From assembly GCA_036257565.1 (NCBI GenBank), contig DATAFH010000085.1, forward strand, positions 1 through 64,000: a stretch of DNA of 64,000 nucleotides. Direction: 5' to 3'. Origin of the DNA: DASSUW01 sp036257565 (GTDB taxonomy: Bacteria; Actinomycetota; Thermoleophilia; Solirubrobacterales; Solirubrobacteraceae). Of this stretch, positions 43,253-52,154 are shown piece by piece. Numbering within the stretch: position 1 is the stretch's first letter; every line of letters begins with the position of its first letter. The notes beneath the pieces are model-generated. The model worked only from the letters and a program-made list of their open reading frames with translations. It did no database searches and was not told where the DNA came from. The position numbers and the translations under genes were made by a program.

Positions 43253-44083
43253 GTGCGCGTCGCCGCCGTCCAGCTCACCTCCACCGCCGATCGAGAGCGC
43301 AACCTCGCGACCTCCGACCGGCTCACCCGTGCCGCCGCGGCGGCCGGCGCAGAGCTCGTCGTCCTGCCCGAGAAGTGGTCCGTGCTCGGCACGCCGGAGG
43401 AGACGGCCGCCGGCGCCGAGCCGTTCGACGGCCCCGCCCTCACCTGGGCGAGGACCACCGCACGAGAGCTCGGCATTGACCTCGTGGCAGGCTCGATCGC
43501 CGAGCGCGTCCCCGACCGCGAGAAGAACTCGAACACCTCCGCGCACATCGGTCCCGACGGCGAGGTGCAGGCCGTCTACCGCAAGATCCACATGTTCGAC
43601 GTCGAGGTCGCGGGCCGCACCTACCGCGAGTCCGAGCATGAGGAGCCCGGCGACGAGCTCGTCGTCAGCGAGACCGCCGAGGGCATCCCGATCGGCCTCA
43701 CCGTCTGCTACGACCTGCGCTTCCCGGAGCTCCACCGGATCCTCGCCGTGCGCGGGGCGCGCATCCTCACCGTTCCCGCCGCCTTCACGCTTGCCACCAC
43801 GCGCGACCACTGGGAGGTGCTGCTGCGGGCCCGGGCGATCGAGGACCAGGCGTTCGTGATCGCTCCCAACCAGGTCGGCGAGCACGCTCCCGGGCTGCGC
43901 TCGGGCGGCCGCTCGATGATCGTCGACCCCTGGGGCGTCGTGCTCGCCCAGGCGCCCGACACCGAGACCTTCATCACCGCCGACCTCGACCTCGACCGCC
44001 AGGCCGAGGTGCGCCGCACGCTGCCCTCGCTCGCCAACCGCCGGCCGCAGGCCTACGCCTGGCCGCAGGAGATCCACACCTAG
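43253..44083 (+). CDS. Carbon-nitrogen hydrolase (nitrilase superfamily)
   Basis: 276 residues from GTG 43253 with AAGGAG upstream. The Glu-Lys-Cys triad is complete: Glu40 in LVVLPEKWS, Lys111 in AVYRKIHMFD, Cys152 in LTVCYDLRFPEL. The pattern RKIHMFDVEV and CYDLRFPEL is that of omega-amidase/Nit1-like amidases. It probably hydrolyses a small amide such as a 2-oxo-acid amide. The stop shares a base with the TetR start (TAGTG). Confidence 0.93.
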   Translation: MRVAAVQLTSTADRERNLATSDRLTRAAAAAGAELVVLPEKWSVLGTPEETAAGAEPFDGPALTWARTTARELGIDLVAGSIAERVPDREKNSNTSAHIGPDGEVQAVYRKIHMFDVEVAGRTYRESEHEEPGDELVVSETAEGIPIGLTVCYDLRFPELHRILAVRGARILTVPAAFTLATTRDHWEVLLRARAIEDQAFVIAPNQVGEHAPGLRSGGRSMIVDPWGVVLAQAPDTETFITADLDLDRQAEVRRTLPSLANRRPQAYAWPQEIHT

Positions 44084-44682
44084 TGGCCACCGCGCGCCCG
44101 GCCGTCGACAAGCGGCGGATGATCCTCGACGCCGCCGTGCGCGTGTTCGCCCGCCAGGGCTTCCACACGTGCCGCGTGTCGGACATCGCCGACGAGGCGG
44201 GCGTCGCCTACGGCCTCGTTTACCACTACTTCCAGTCCAAGGACGAGGTCCTCGACACGCTGTTCCTCGAGCGCTGGGACGTCATGCTCGACGCCATCCG
44301 CGAGGTCGACGCCCGCCCCGATCCAGCGCGCGACAAGCTGTACGCGATCGCCTCGTTCATCGTGGACTCCTACCGCCACGACCCCGACCTGATGAAGGTG
44401 ATCATCGTCGAGGTCACGCGGGCGGCGAACTCGTTCGGCGCCGTCCACCTCGGCAAGATCGCCGAGGGCTACGCGCAGCTCAGCGGCATCGTCGAGCAGG
44501 CCCAGCGCTCCGGCGAGTTCCGCGACACGGTGAGCCCCGAGTTCGCCGCCATGGCGTTCTACGGGGCGATCGAGCAGGTCCTCACGGGGTGGATCTTCGG
44601 GACGCTCGAGCAGGGCGACGATGCGTACGAGCGCGCGAAGGAGTACGTGGTCGAGACGATCTGCGGCGGCCTCAACTCTTAG
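44083..44682 (+). CDS. TetR-family transcriptional regulator
   Basis: 199 residues. The N-terminal helix-turn-helix is VSDIADEAGVAYGLVYHYFQ then SKDEV; the C-terminal ligand domain fits TetR proteins of the fatty-acid/CoA-responsive kind (about 200 residues). Starting inside the nitrilase stop, it should be made with the nitrilase and most likely binds the palindrome at 43217-43232, repressing both divergent genes. Ligand unknown. Confidence 0.92.
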   Translation: MATARPAVDKRRMILDAAVRVFARQGFHTCRVSDIADEAGVAYGLVYHYFQSKDEVLDTLFLERWDVMLDAIREVDARPDPARDKLYAIASFIVDSYRHDPDLMKVIIVEVTRAANSFGAVHLGKIAEGYAQLSGIVEQAQRSGEFRDTVSPEFAAMAFYGAIEQVLTGWIFGTLEQGDDAYERAKEYVVETICGGLNS

Positions 44683-44693
44683 ACTGCGCGGCC

Positions 44694-44831
44694 ATGACCG
44701 ACAACGACATGGTCAAGCGCCTACTCTGGGCCGGCCTGCTGGCGGGGCTGGGAGCCCTCGCATCCATCGCGACGTCGAAGCTCGCCGTCGTGATTTGGCA
44801 CCGGGCGTTCGGGGAAGATCCTCCGGAATGA
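44694..44831 (+). CDS. DUF4235-like small membrane protein
   Basis: 45 residues: one hydrophobic helix (LLWAGLLAGLGALASIATSK) followed by VVIWHRAFGEDPPE, the ending typical of DUF4235. First of a tightly packed envelope cassette; its stop overlaps the next ATG (ATGA). The ATG lies 11 bp after the TetR stop, so it could also be in that transcript. Confidence 0.75.
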   Translation: MTDNDMVKRLLWAGLLAGLGALASIATSKLAVVIWHRAFGEDPPE

Positions 44832-45241
44832 GCTCCGAAGACCGCACACGCTCGACGGCCCGCGGGGAGGAGTTGCGGGAGAACCTGGCGGACACGGACG
44901 CCCGTCGCGCCGAGGAGGAGGCCGCCAAGGCGCAGCAGGCCACCGAGGAGGCCGAGAAGGAGCAGGAGAAGCAGGAGCGCGAGGCGCAGGAGGAGCGCGA
45001 GCGCGCGCAGCGCGTGCACCAGCAGGCCGACCACGCCCGCGCACAGGCCGACGAGGCGGTGGCCGGCGCCGCCACCCCCGGCCCGACCGGCCGGACGAGC
45101 TCGGTCGCGGCCGGCGGCGAGGGCACCAGCACCCCACTCGACAGGCTTCCGCCGGCGGCGCAGCGCCCCGAGGTCCTCGTCGGCGCCACCTTCGTCGGCA
45201 CGTTCCTCCTTGCCCGCATCCTCAAGCGCATCTTCGACTGA
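44828..45241 (+). CDS. Coiled-coil protein with C-terminal membrane helix
   Basis: 137 residues. Residues about 10-80 are an unbroken Glu/Ala/Gln/Arg-rich coiled coil (AEEEAAKAQQATEEAEKEQE), then a Gly/Thr/Pro linker and one C-terminal helix (VLVGATFVGTFLLARILKRI). A rod tethered by its tail; no known family. The only distinctive structural member of this cassette, possibly a spacer or scaffold for the neighbouring membrane proteins. Confidence 0.75.
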   Translation: MSSEDRTRSTARGEELRENLADTDARRAEEEAAKAQQATEEAEKEQEKQEREAQEERERAQRVHQQADHARAQADEAVAGAATPGPTGRTSSVAAGGEGTSTPLDRLPPAAQRPEVLVGATFVGTFLLARILKRIFD

Positions 45242-45242
45242 T

Positions 45243-45698
45243 ATGGCGAACGATCACGACACCTCAGAGCTCGGCCGCGCCGTCCAAGACGTCACGGAGC
45301 GGGCGAGCCTGCTCATCCGCGAGGAGATCGAGCTCGCCAAGCGCGAGATGAGCGAGAAGATCAACAAGCTCATCAAGGGCGCCGTGGTGGGGATCGTGGC
45401 CGGCATCTTCGCGGTGTTCGGCCTCGTCTACCTGCTCCATGCGGCGTCGTGGGCGATCTGGGAGCTGTTCGGCTTCGATCGCGACTTCTGGGTCGGCTTC
45501 CTGATCGTGGCCGTCGGCCTCTTCGTGCTCGGAGCGATCGCCGGCTTCGTGGCCTCGCGGTTCCTCAAGCGCGGCTCGCCGCCCACCCCGCAGATGGCCA
45601 TCGAGGAGGGCAAGCTGATCAAGGAGACGGTGACGAGCTCGCATCCCGCGACGCCGCAGGGCCCGACGACCGAGACCCGCACGAAGGTGCCGCGCTGA
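45243..45698 (+). CDS. Phage-holin-like (holin_3_6) membrane protein
   Basis: 151 residues. An N-terminal amphipathic helix (LLIREEIELAKREMSEKINK) is followed by two transmembrane helices (VVGIVAGIFAVFGLVYLLHA and FLIVAVGLFVLGAIAGFVAS), the layout of the actinobacterial holin_3_6 family. These are chromosomal envelope proteins rather than phage lysis genes. ATG one base after the previous stop; it shares a base with the DUF3618 start. Confidence 0.88.
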   Translation: MANDHDTSELGRAVQDVTERASLLIREEIELAKREMSEKINKLIKGAVVGIVAGIFAVFGLVYLLHAASWAIWELFGFDRDFWVGFLIVAVGLFVLGAIAGFVASRFLKRGSPPTPQMAIEEGKLIKETVTSSHPATPQGPTTETRTKVPR

Positions 45699-45943
45699 TG
45701 GCCGAGATCCGCTCTGCCGAGGAGATCCGCCAGTCGATCGAGGCCAATCGCGCCGAGTTGGGCCTGTCGGTCGAGCGCCTGCGGACCGAGGTCGCGAAGG
45801 CCACCGACTGGCGGGGGCACTTCGAGCGCCATAAGAGGGAAGTGCTGATCGGCGCTGCCGTCGCCGGCTTCGTGCTCGGCGGCGGGATCGCGGCGATGAC
45901 CGGCCTCGTCACCGGCCGGCGTCGCAGCCGCGAGCCGTACTGA
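45698..45943 (+). CDS. DUF3618 protein
   Basis: 81 residues. The opening RSAEEIRQSIEANRAELGLS, then VERLRTEV, is the DUF3618 signature, an amphipathic helix, followed by one membrane helix (VLIGAAVAGFVLGGGIAAMT) and a basic tail. It is usually found beside holin_3_6 proteins in actinobacteria, as here. Probably works with its neighbour in the membrane; function unknown. Confidence 0.92.
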   Translation: MAEIRSAEEIRQSIEANRAELGLSVERLRTEVAKATDWRGHFERHKREVLIGAAVAGFVLGGGIAAMTGLVTGRRRSREPY

Positions 45944-45983
45944 CACGCAGGCGTTTGCGCCACCGTGGAGAATCCGGTGGCGA

Positions 45984-47078
45984 GTGAGCGTCCCTGGGGC
46001 CACCCGAGAGGACTTTCCGAACGTCCGCGCGATCCTTCGGGTGGTGCTGGTCGTCGTCGTGGTGGTCCTCACGCTGTGGCTGATGTTCCTGCTGCGGCGG
46101 CCGCTGACATGGATCTTCATCGCGGCCTTCATCGCCGTTGCGCTGTCGGGCCCGATCAACGTGCTGGAGCGGCACATGCGGCGCGGGTTCGCGGTCGCGA
46201 TCGTCTACATCGCGCTGATCCTCGCGCCGTTCGCGCTGATCGGGCTGCTCGTGCCGCCGATCGTCACGCAGGCCAACAACCTCGTGCAGAATCTGCCCGA
46301 CTACGCGCGGCAGCTGTCCGAGTTCGTCAACGAGAACGACCAGCTGCGCCAGCTTCAGGAGGACTACGACATCACCGGGAAGCTGGAGGAGGAGGCCGCC
46401 AAGCTCCCCAGCCGCCTCGGCGACGCCGCGGGCGTGCTGAGCGACATCGGCGTCGGCCTCGTCAACTCGATCTTCGCGGCGGTCACGATCCTCGTGCTCT
46501 CGATCTTCATGCAGGGCAGCGGGCGCCGCTTCCTCGAGTGGTGGGCCAGCCGCTATCCGCCCGATCGCGAGCAGTGGATGCGGAACCTGTTCCAGCGCAT
46601 CGGCAACGCGATCGGCAACTACGTGGCGGGCGCGCTCCTGCAGGCCACCGTGGCCGGCATCTCGAGCTGGATCATGCTGCTGATCCTCGGCGTCGACTAC
46701 GCCCTGCCGCTCGCCGTCGTCGTGTTCGCGCTCGACCTCATCCCGCTGGTCGGCGCGACGCTCGGCGCCGTGATCGTCGGGATCGTGACGGTGTTCTCGG
46801 ACTTCCCGATCGACACCGCGATCTGGACGGCGTACGCGATCATCTACCAGCAGATCGAGAACAACGTCATCCAGCCGCGCATCCAGGCCAAGGCGGTGCA
46901 GCTCGACCCGCTGATCGTGCTCGTCTCCGTCCTCTTCGGCTCGACGCTGTTCGGCGTGCTCGGCGCCTTGCTCGCCATACCCGTGGCCGCCTCCATCCAG
47001 ATCACCATCCGCGAGTACTGGCAGCAGCGGCAGGCGGAGGGCCCCGCGCCACCCGCGGGCAGCCAGGCTCCGGCGTAG
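45984..47078 (+). CDS. AI-2E family transporter (PerM-like permease)
   Basis: 364 residues, eight predicted helices with a soluble segment (about 85-155). The C-terminal core ALDLIPLVGATLGAVIVG and ENNVIQPRIQAKAVQLDPLI matches AI-2E/UPF0118 permeases. Despite the name, most members have no proven autoinducer role; some are Na+/H+ antiporters. GTG start 40 bp after DUF3618, last gene of the envelope cassette. Confidence 0.9.
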   Translation: MSVPGATREDFPNVRAILRVVLVVVVVVLTLWLMFLLRRPLTWIFIAAFIAVALSGPINVLERHMRRGFAVAIVYIALILAPFALIGLLVPPIVTQANNLVQNLPDYARQLSEFVNENDQLRQLQEDYDITGKLEEEAAKLPSRLGDAAGVLSDIGVGLVNSIFAAVTILVLSIFMQGSGRRFLEWWASRYPPDREQWMRNLFQRIGNAIGNYVAGALLQATVAGISSWIMLLILGVDYALPLAVVVFALDLIPLVGATLGAVIVGIVTVFSDFPIDTAIWTAYAIIYQQIENNVIQPRIQAKAVQLDPLIVLVSVLFGSTLFGVLGALLAIPVAASIQITIREYWQQRQAEGPAPPAGSQAPA

Positions 47079-47111
47079 CCGGGAATACGCGGGCGGTGCG
47101 CGTCGTCATCC

Positions 47112-48278
47112 ATGACGATGCGAGTCCTCCTGACCTCGAACAGCGGCGCTGGGCACATCGGCCCGCTCGTCCCGTTCGCCCACGCCTTCCTGGACGCCGG
47201 CCACGACGTGCTGCTGGCCGCGCCCGCCGCCGCACGTCCCACCGTCGAGCGCGAGGACCTCCCCTTCTTTCCACTTGCCGATCCGCCGACCGAGGAGACC
47301 GACGCGATCTGGGAGTCGCTCCCCAGCCTGCCGGAGGAGGAGCGGAGCGTGCGCGTGATGCGCGACATCTTCGCCGACATCGACTTCCGCGCGTCGTTCC
47401 CCGGCGTGCTGCGCGCCGTCGACCGCTTCCGGCCCGACGTGCTGCTGCGCGAGCCGACCGAGTACGCGGGCCTGCTCGCCGCCGAGCGCCTCGGCCTGCC
47501 GCACGGGCGGATCGCCATCATGGCCGCCGCGTCGGAGACCTGGGGCGTGCCGATCGTCGCCCCCGCGCTCGACGCCCACCGCGAGCGGCTCGGCCTCCCG
47601 CGTGACCCGTCCGGCCGGCGCATCAAGGAGAGCCCGTACCTGACGGTCATCCCCGAGGCGCTCGAGGCTCCCGACGACTTCGGCCCCGCACATGCCGTCC
47701 GCTTCCGTGAGCGCCGTGCCGAGCCGCGGCCGCTGCCCGACTGGTGGCGCGGCGGCTATCACCGCCCGCTGGTCTACGCCAGCTACGGCTCGGTCACGCC
47801 GAGCCTGCCGTTCTTCCCCGAGCTCTTCCGGGCGACGGTCGCCGCGCTCGGCGAGCTTCCCGTGCGAGCGCTGTTCACAGTCGGCATCGAGGTGGACGTC
47901 TCCTCGCTCGGTCCCGTGCCGGACAACGTGCGCGTCGAGCGCTGGATCCCGCAGGAGGCGGTCATGCCGCACGCGGCGGTGATGATCGCTCACGGCGGCG
48001 CCGGCTCGACGCGCATGGCGCTGGCCGCGGGCGTGCCGTCGGTGATCGTCCCGGGCTTCGCCGACCAGTTCCGCAACGCCGAGCGCGTGGCGGCGTTGGG
48101 GGCGGGCATGCAGGCGACCGCCGACGACCTCGTGAGCGCCGTCCGGCGCATCCTCGCCGAGCCGTCCTACCGCGAGAGCGCAAAGCGAGTGGCGGCCGAG
48201 GTCGCCCGGCTGCCGCTCGTCGACGAGGCGCCGGAATCCGTCGGGGCCTGGCTCGGCGAGACGGCCCGCGCGGCCTAG
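47112..48278 (+). CDS. UDP-glycosyltransferase-like protein (GT1)
   Basis: 388 residues, GT-B fold. VLLTSNSGAGHIGPLVPFAH opens the acceptor domain; the donor-binding C-half shows VERWIPQEAVMPHAAVMIAH and GGAGSTRMALAAGVPSVIVP, the MGT/UGT nucleotide-sugar motif. Such enzymes glycosylate macrolides, sterols or flavonoids; acceptor unknown. Its stop overlaps the end of the convergent DegV gene. Confidence 0.9.
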   Translation: MTMRVLLTSNSGAGHIGPLVPFAHAFLDAGHDVLLAAPAAARPTVEREDLPFFPLADPPTEETDAIWESLPSLPEEERSVRVMRDIFADIDFRASFPGVLRAVDRFRPDVLLREPTEYAGLLAAERLGLPHGRIAIMAAASETWGVPIVAPALDAHRERLGLPRDPSGRRIKESPYLTVIPEALEAPDDFGPAHAVRFRERRAEPRPLPDWWRGGYHRPLVYASYGSVTPSLPFFPELFRATVAALGELPVRALFTVGIEVDVSSLGPVPDNVRVERWIPQEAVMPHAAVMIAHGGAGSTRMALAAGVPSVIVPGFADQFRNAERVAALGAGMQATADDLVSAVRRILAEPSYRESAKRVAAEVARLPLVDEAPESVGAWLGETARAA

Positions 48279-49147
48279 ACCGGCCCGAGCAGCGAGGTCG
48301 GCAGGCCGGTGACGCCGAACAGCCCCGGGCCGACGTGGGCGCCGATGACCGGCCCGATCTCCGACACGAACTCAGGATCGCGGCCGTAGATGTCGCGCCC
48401 GCGCTCGGCGAGCCGGTCGGCGACATCGTGGGCCTGGATGTGCTGGACGAAGAACACGTCGGCGCCGGACTCGCGCGCCGCGGTCAGGTGGTCGACCATC
48501 CGCTCGAACGCGCGGCCCGCCGTGCGAACCCGCTCCATCGGCTGGATCTCGCGGTCGATCGTGAGGATCGGCTTGATCTTGAGCGCCGAGCCGACCCACG
48601 CCTGGGCGGCGCCGATCCGCCCTCCGCGCCGCAGGTACTCGAGCGTGTCGACGGCGAAGATGATCCGCATCCTCGCGCGCAGCGCGACGGCGGCCTCGGC
48701 CGCACCGTGCAGGTCCGCCCCATCCAGCGCGGCGTTGCGGGCGGCGATCGCCATCAGGCCGTGCCCGGCGCAGCCCGTGTCGGAGTCGACGACCTCGATT
48801 CGCGCCGGGTCGATCCCTCGCTCGATCAGGGCGTCGCGCGCCTGGCGGGCGGACTGGACGGTGCCCGAGATACCGCCCGAGAGATGGATGGAGAGCACGT
48901 CGTCGCCCGCCTCGAGCAGCGGCTCGTAGACCGCGAGGAAGTCGCCGACCGACGGCTGCGACGTGCTCGGCAGCGTCGTCGCCGTGCGCAGGTGGTCGTA
49001 GAAGCCGTCGTAGTCGGGCAGGTCGCTCTCCCGATCCGTGTGCCCATCCCAGTTCACGTAGAGCGAGACGAGGTGCAGGTCGTGGCGCTCGACCACCGCC
49101 GAAGGCAGGTACTGGGTCGTGTCGGTCACCACTGCGACGCCGGACAT
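48275..49147 (-). CDS. DegV-family fatty-acid-binding protein
   Basis: 290 residues. The DegV pattern is present: VVTDTTQYLPSAVVERHDLH, TSQPSVGDFLAVYEPLL, LSGGISGTVQSARQARD and VVDSDTGCAGHGLMA. Proteins of this family bind a fatty acid, and FakB relatives present it to the FakA kinase. No fakA is nearby. The C-terminal IGAHVGPGLFGVTG is the usual end. Confidence 0.93.
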   Translation of the reverse strand: MSGVAVVTDTTQYLPSAVVERHDLHLVSLYVNWDGHTDRESDLPDYDGFYDHLRTATTLPSTSQPSVGDFLAVYEPLLEAGDDVLSIHLSGGISGTVQSARQARDALIERGIDPARIEVVDSDTGCAGHGLMAIAARNAALDGADLHGAAEAAVALRARMRIIFAVDTLEYLRRGGRIGAAQAWVGSALKIKPILTIDREIQPMERVRTAGRAFERMVDHLTAARESGADVFFVQHIQAHDVADRLAERGRDIYGRDPEFVSEIGPVIGAHVGPGLFGVTGLPTSLLGPV

Positions 49148-49170
49148 GGCGGGCAGCCTATCCTCGCGCC

Positions 49171-50205
49171 GTGGCGCGAGCGCTGGTGACGGGAGGGACC
49201 GGGTTCATCGGCTCGCATGTCGTGCGGGCGCTGCTCACCCGGGGCGACGAGGTGCGCGTCACCGTGCGGCCGTCATCGCGCACGGACGTGCCCCCGGAGG
49301 TCGAGCGGGTGACCGCCGACGTGACGGACCGCCGCGCGGTGCGGCGCGCGGTGCGCGGGGTCGATCGCGTGTTTCACGTGGCGGGGACCACGCGCCTGGG
49401 ACTCGACCCCGCCGAGCTGCTGCGCCTCCACGTCGACGGTACGCGCGCGGTGCTCGACGCGTCGCTGGCCGAGGGCGTGGACCGCGTCGTGTACGTCTCC
49501 TCGGTAGCGGCGATCGGGCCGGCGCGGCCGGGCGGCGCGCTGGACGAGCGGCACGTGCGGACCGGCCCGCTGGGGATCCCGTACGCCGACGCCAAGCACG
49601 CCGCCGAGGTCGAGGCGCTGCGCATCGCCGCGCGCGGGCTCGACGTGGTCGTGGCGAGCCCCGCCCACGTGTTCGGGCGAGGCGACGAGAGCCGGTCGTC
49701 GACCGAGGTCGTGCGCCGCTTCCTGCTGCGGCGGATCCCCGCCTACGTCGACGGGGCGATCAACATCGTCGACGTCGAGGACGTGGCCGCCGGGCTCCTG
49801 CTGTGCGACGAGCGGGGGGTCCCGGGAGAGCGGTACATCCTCGGCACGCGCAACTACACGTGGCAGCGGCTGTTCGGCGAGCTGCAGCGGATCTCGGGCG
49901 TCGAAGGCCCCGTGATGCGGCTGCCCCGCTCGCTCGCGCTGGCGGTCGCCGAGGGGTCGGCGCGGCTGCCGGGGCCGACGATCGGCAGCCCGGAGGAGAT
50001 CCGGGCCGCGGCGCACTGGTGGACGTACCGGTCGGCCAAGGCGCGGCGCGAGCTGGGCTGGACGACCCGCCCGCACGAGGACACGGTCGAGGCGACGGTC
50101 CGGTGGCACCAGGAGCTGCTCGGCGACCGGCTGCTGCGGGTGGGCCGCCGCCAGCCGCTCGCGTGGCGCCTCGTGGGGTGGGCCGTGCGCGAGGCGATGC
50201 GGTGA
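49171..50205 (+). CDS. NAD-dependent epimerase/dehydratase (HpnA-like SDR)
   Basis: 344 residues from GTG. ALVTGGTGFIGSHVVRALLT is the NAD motif, YVSSVAAIGP and IPYADAKHAAE give the Ser and Tyr-x3-Lys. The length and VVASPAHVFGRGDESRSS fit dihydroflavonol-reductase/HpnA-type extended SDRs, some of which are linked to hopanoid genes; none are near. Substrate unknown. Confidence 0.9.
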   Translation: MARALVTGGTGFIGSHVVRALLTRGDEVRVTVRPSSRTDVPPEVERVTADVTDRRAVRRAVRGVDRVFHVAGTTRLGLDPAELLRLHVDGTRAVLDASLAEGVDRVVYVSSVAAIGPARPGGALDERHVRTGPLGIPYADAKHAAEVEALRIAARGLDVVVASPAHVFGRGDESRSSTEVVRRFLLRRIPAYVDGAINIVDVEDVAAGLLLCDERGVPGERYILGTRNYTWQRLFGELQRISGVEGPVMRLPRSLALAVAEGSARLPGPTIGSPEEIRAAAHWWTYRSAKARRELGWTTRPHEDTVEATVRWHQELLGDRLLRVGRRQPLAWRLVGWAVREAMR

Positions 50206-50342
50206 GCCCGGCGGTCGTCCACCGGTGCCGAAGCTCGACGCTCGGTGAGCGTCTATGCGCCACGTTCGTCGCTTGCCTGCCGGCGCTCCGTCGGTAGGGT
50301 GAACGCGACGCGAAAGGGCGTCGCCCGACGATCGGAGGACCC

Positions 50343-50741
50343 ATGAAGTTCCTTCTCACGATCTATGGAGACGAGCGGCGGTGGACCGACGCCACTCCCG
50401 AGCAGGTCGGCCAGGTGATGGCCGCCTACGAGGCGTTCGGGCGCGCGGCCGCCGACGCCGGCGTGCTCGTCGGCGGCGAGGGGCTGCAGCCCACGAGCAC
50501 GGCCACCACCGTGCGCGTGCGTGACAACGAGACACTGACCACCGACGGGCCGTTCGCGGAGACGCGCGAGCAGCTCGGCGGCTACTACCTCCTCGACTGC
50601 AGCGACCTCGACGACGCGATCGGCTGGGCCGCCCGGATCCCCGATGCGGCGCACGGCTCGGTCGAGGTCCGCCCGGTCATGGACTACGACGGCGCCGGCG
50701 CCGAACACCCCGACGAGGCGCGGCAGGGCGCGCAGCGCTGA
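50343..50741 (+). CDS. YciI/DGPF-domain protein paired with an ECF sigma factor
   Basis: 132 residues of the YCII-related/DGPF family (FLLTIYGDERRW, TTDGPFAETREQLGGYYLLD). An ATG with GGAGG upstream. In many actinobacteria and myxobacteria this family is encoded directly before an ECF42-type sigma factor, as here, so it probably senses or supplies a signal in that pair. Mechanism unknown. Confidence 0.92.
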   Translation: MKFLLTIYGDERRWTDATPEQVGQVMAAYEAFGRAAADAGVLVGGEGLQPTSTATTVRVRDNETLTTDGPFAETREQLGGYYLLDCSDLDDAIGWAARIPDAAHGSVEVRPVMDYDGAGAEHPDEARQGAQR

Positions 50742-50882
50742 GCCTGAATCCACCGATTCTCGCGGCGAATCACCGCCGTATGCACGGCCATCCGCCGATT
50801 CGGCCGAGCACCCAGGTGACCCGCCACGTCGATGCTCGGCCGATCGACGCGTGACCGGGCCCACGTCGATGATTCATCCACG
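50742..50882. other. Intergenic region with short dyads before the sigma gene
   Basis: The 141 bp hold three short inverted repeats: GATTC/GAATC (50755-50771), CGTCGAT/ATCGACG (about 50828-50849) and TCCAC/GTGGA near the sigma ATG. Dyads like these suggest promoter or operator control of the sigma factor, but each is short enough to arise by chance. Confidence 0.3.
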
Positions 50883-52154
50883 ATGCTCGGTGGATCCACG
50901 CTGAGCGCCCCCGGGGCAGCCATCGACCGCCTGTTCCGGCGTGAGTCCGGGCAGGCGGTGGCCGCCCTGGCCCGAGCCTTCGGCGACCTCGACCGCGCCG
51001 AGGAGGCCGTGCAGGACGCCTTCCTCGTCGCCCTCGAGCGCTGGCCCCGCGACGGGATCCCGCCCAACCCCGCGGCCTGGATCGCCGTCACCGCGCGCCG
51101 CAAGGCCATCGACCGCCTCCGCGCCGCGCGCCGGGAGTCCCCGTCGCCGGCCGCGGCGCTGCTCGACGAGGCGGCGGGCGATGCGGCCGACGAAGCCGCG
51201 GTCGGCGGCGAGGGCGAGTCGCCGATCCCGGACGAGCGGCTCGAGCTCATCTTCGCGTGCTGCCACCCTGCGCTGGCCCCAGAGGCGCGCGTCGCGCTCA
51301 CGCTGCGCGCCCTCGGCGGCCTGTCCACGCGCGAGGTGGCCCGCGCCTTCCTCGTCTCCGAGGACGCGATGGCCCAGCGCCTCCAGCGCGCGAAGCAGAA
51401 GCTGCGCGGGGCGGGGATCCGGTTCGAGCTGCCGCGCGAGCGCGACCTGCCCACGCGCCGCGCCTCCGTGCTCGCGACGCTGTACCTGATCTTCAGCGAG
51501 GGCTACGCGGCGACCGCCGGTGACGCGCTCGTGCGCCGCGAGCTGTGCGCCGAGGCGATCCGCCTCACGCGCGTGCTGTGCCGGCTCATGCCCGACGAGC
51601 CGGAGGCGCTCGGGCTGCTGGCGCTGATGCTGCTGCACGACTCGCGCCGCGACGCGCGGGTCGACGCGGCCGGCGAGCTCGTCCTCCTCGCCGACCAGGA
51701 CCGCTCGCGCTGGGACGGCGAGGCGATCGCCGAGGGGTCGGGGCTGGTTGAGCGCGCGCTCGCGCTCGGCGGCGGCGGGAAGTACGTGCTGCAGGCGTGC
51801 ATCGCCGCCGAGCACGCGCGGCCGGGCGGGCCGGACTGGACCCGCGTGGCGGGAGCGTACGAGCAGCTGCTGGCGGTCGCCGGGAGCCCGGTCGTGGCCC
51901 TCAACCGTGCGGTCGCGGTGGCGATGGCCCGCGGCCCGGAGGCCGGGCTGGCGCTCATGGACGAGCTGGCGAGCGAGCTCGACGGCTACCACCTCTTCCA
52001 CTCGGCGCGCGCGGACCTCCTTCGGCGCCTGGACCGGTCGGCCGACGCGGCCGCGGCCTACTCCCGAGCGCTGGAGCTGGCCGTCAATCCGGTCGAGCGG
52101 ACGTTCCTGGCGCGGCGGCTCGACGAGGTCGCCACGGCTCGACGACGGCCTTGA
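50883..52154 (+). CDS. ECF sigma factor with TPR-like C-terminal extension (ECF42-like)
   Basis: 423 residues from ATG 50883 (an ATG at 50832 is in frame). Region 2 is AFGDLDRAEEAVQDAFLVAL, region 4 LGGLSTREVARAFLVSED. The rest (about 190-420) is a DUF6596/TPR-like extension (LCRLMPDEPEALGLLALMLL, AGSPVVALNRAVAVAMARGP) that in ECF42-type factors is needed for activity in place of a separate anti-sigma factor. The YciI gene directly upstream matches that group. Overlaps the convergent alcohol dehydrogenase gene by 71 bp. Confidence 0.9.
   Translation: MLGGSTLSAPGAAIDRLFRRESGQAVAALARAFGDLDRAEEAVQDAFLVALERWPRDGIPPNPAAWIAVTARRKAIDRLRAARRESPSPAAALLDEAAGDAADEAAVGGEGESPIPDERLELIFACCHPALAPEARVALTLRALGGLSTREVARAFLVSEDAMAQRLQRAKQKLRGAGIRFELPRERDLPTRRASVLATLYLIFSEGYAATAGDALVRRELCAEAIRLTRVLCRLMPDEPEALGLLALMLLHDSRRDARVDAAGELVLLADQDRSRWDGEAIAEGSGLVERALALGGGGKYVLQACIAAEHARPGGPDWTRVAGAYEQLLAVAGSPVVALNRAVAVAMARGPEAGLALMDELASELDGYHLFHSARADLLRRLDRSADAAAAYSRALELAVNPVERTFLARRLDEVATARRRP

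Noticed and set aside
45243..45698. Holin as evidence of a prophage
   Set aside because: No other phage genes; holin_3_6 proteins are common chromosomal envelope proteins.
47098..47120. Inverted repeat CGTCAT/ATGACG over the glycosyltransferase start
   Set aside because: Only six bases per arm, and it includes the ATG itself; likely chance.
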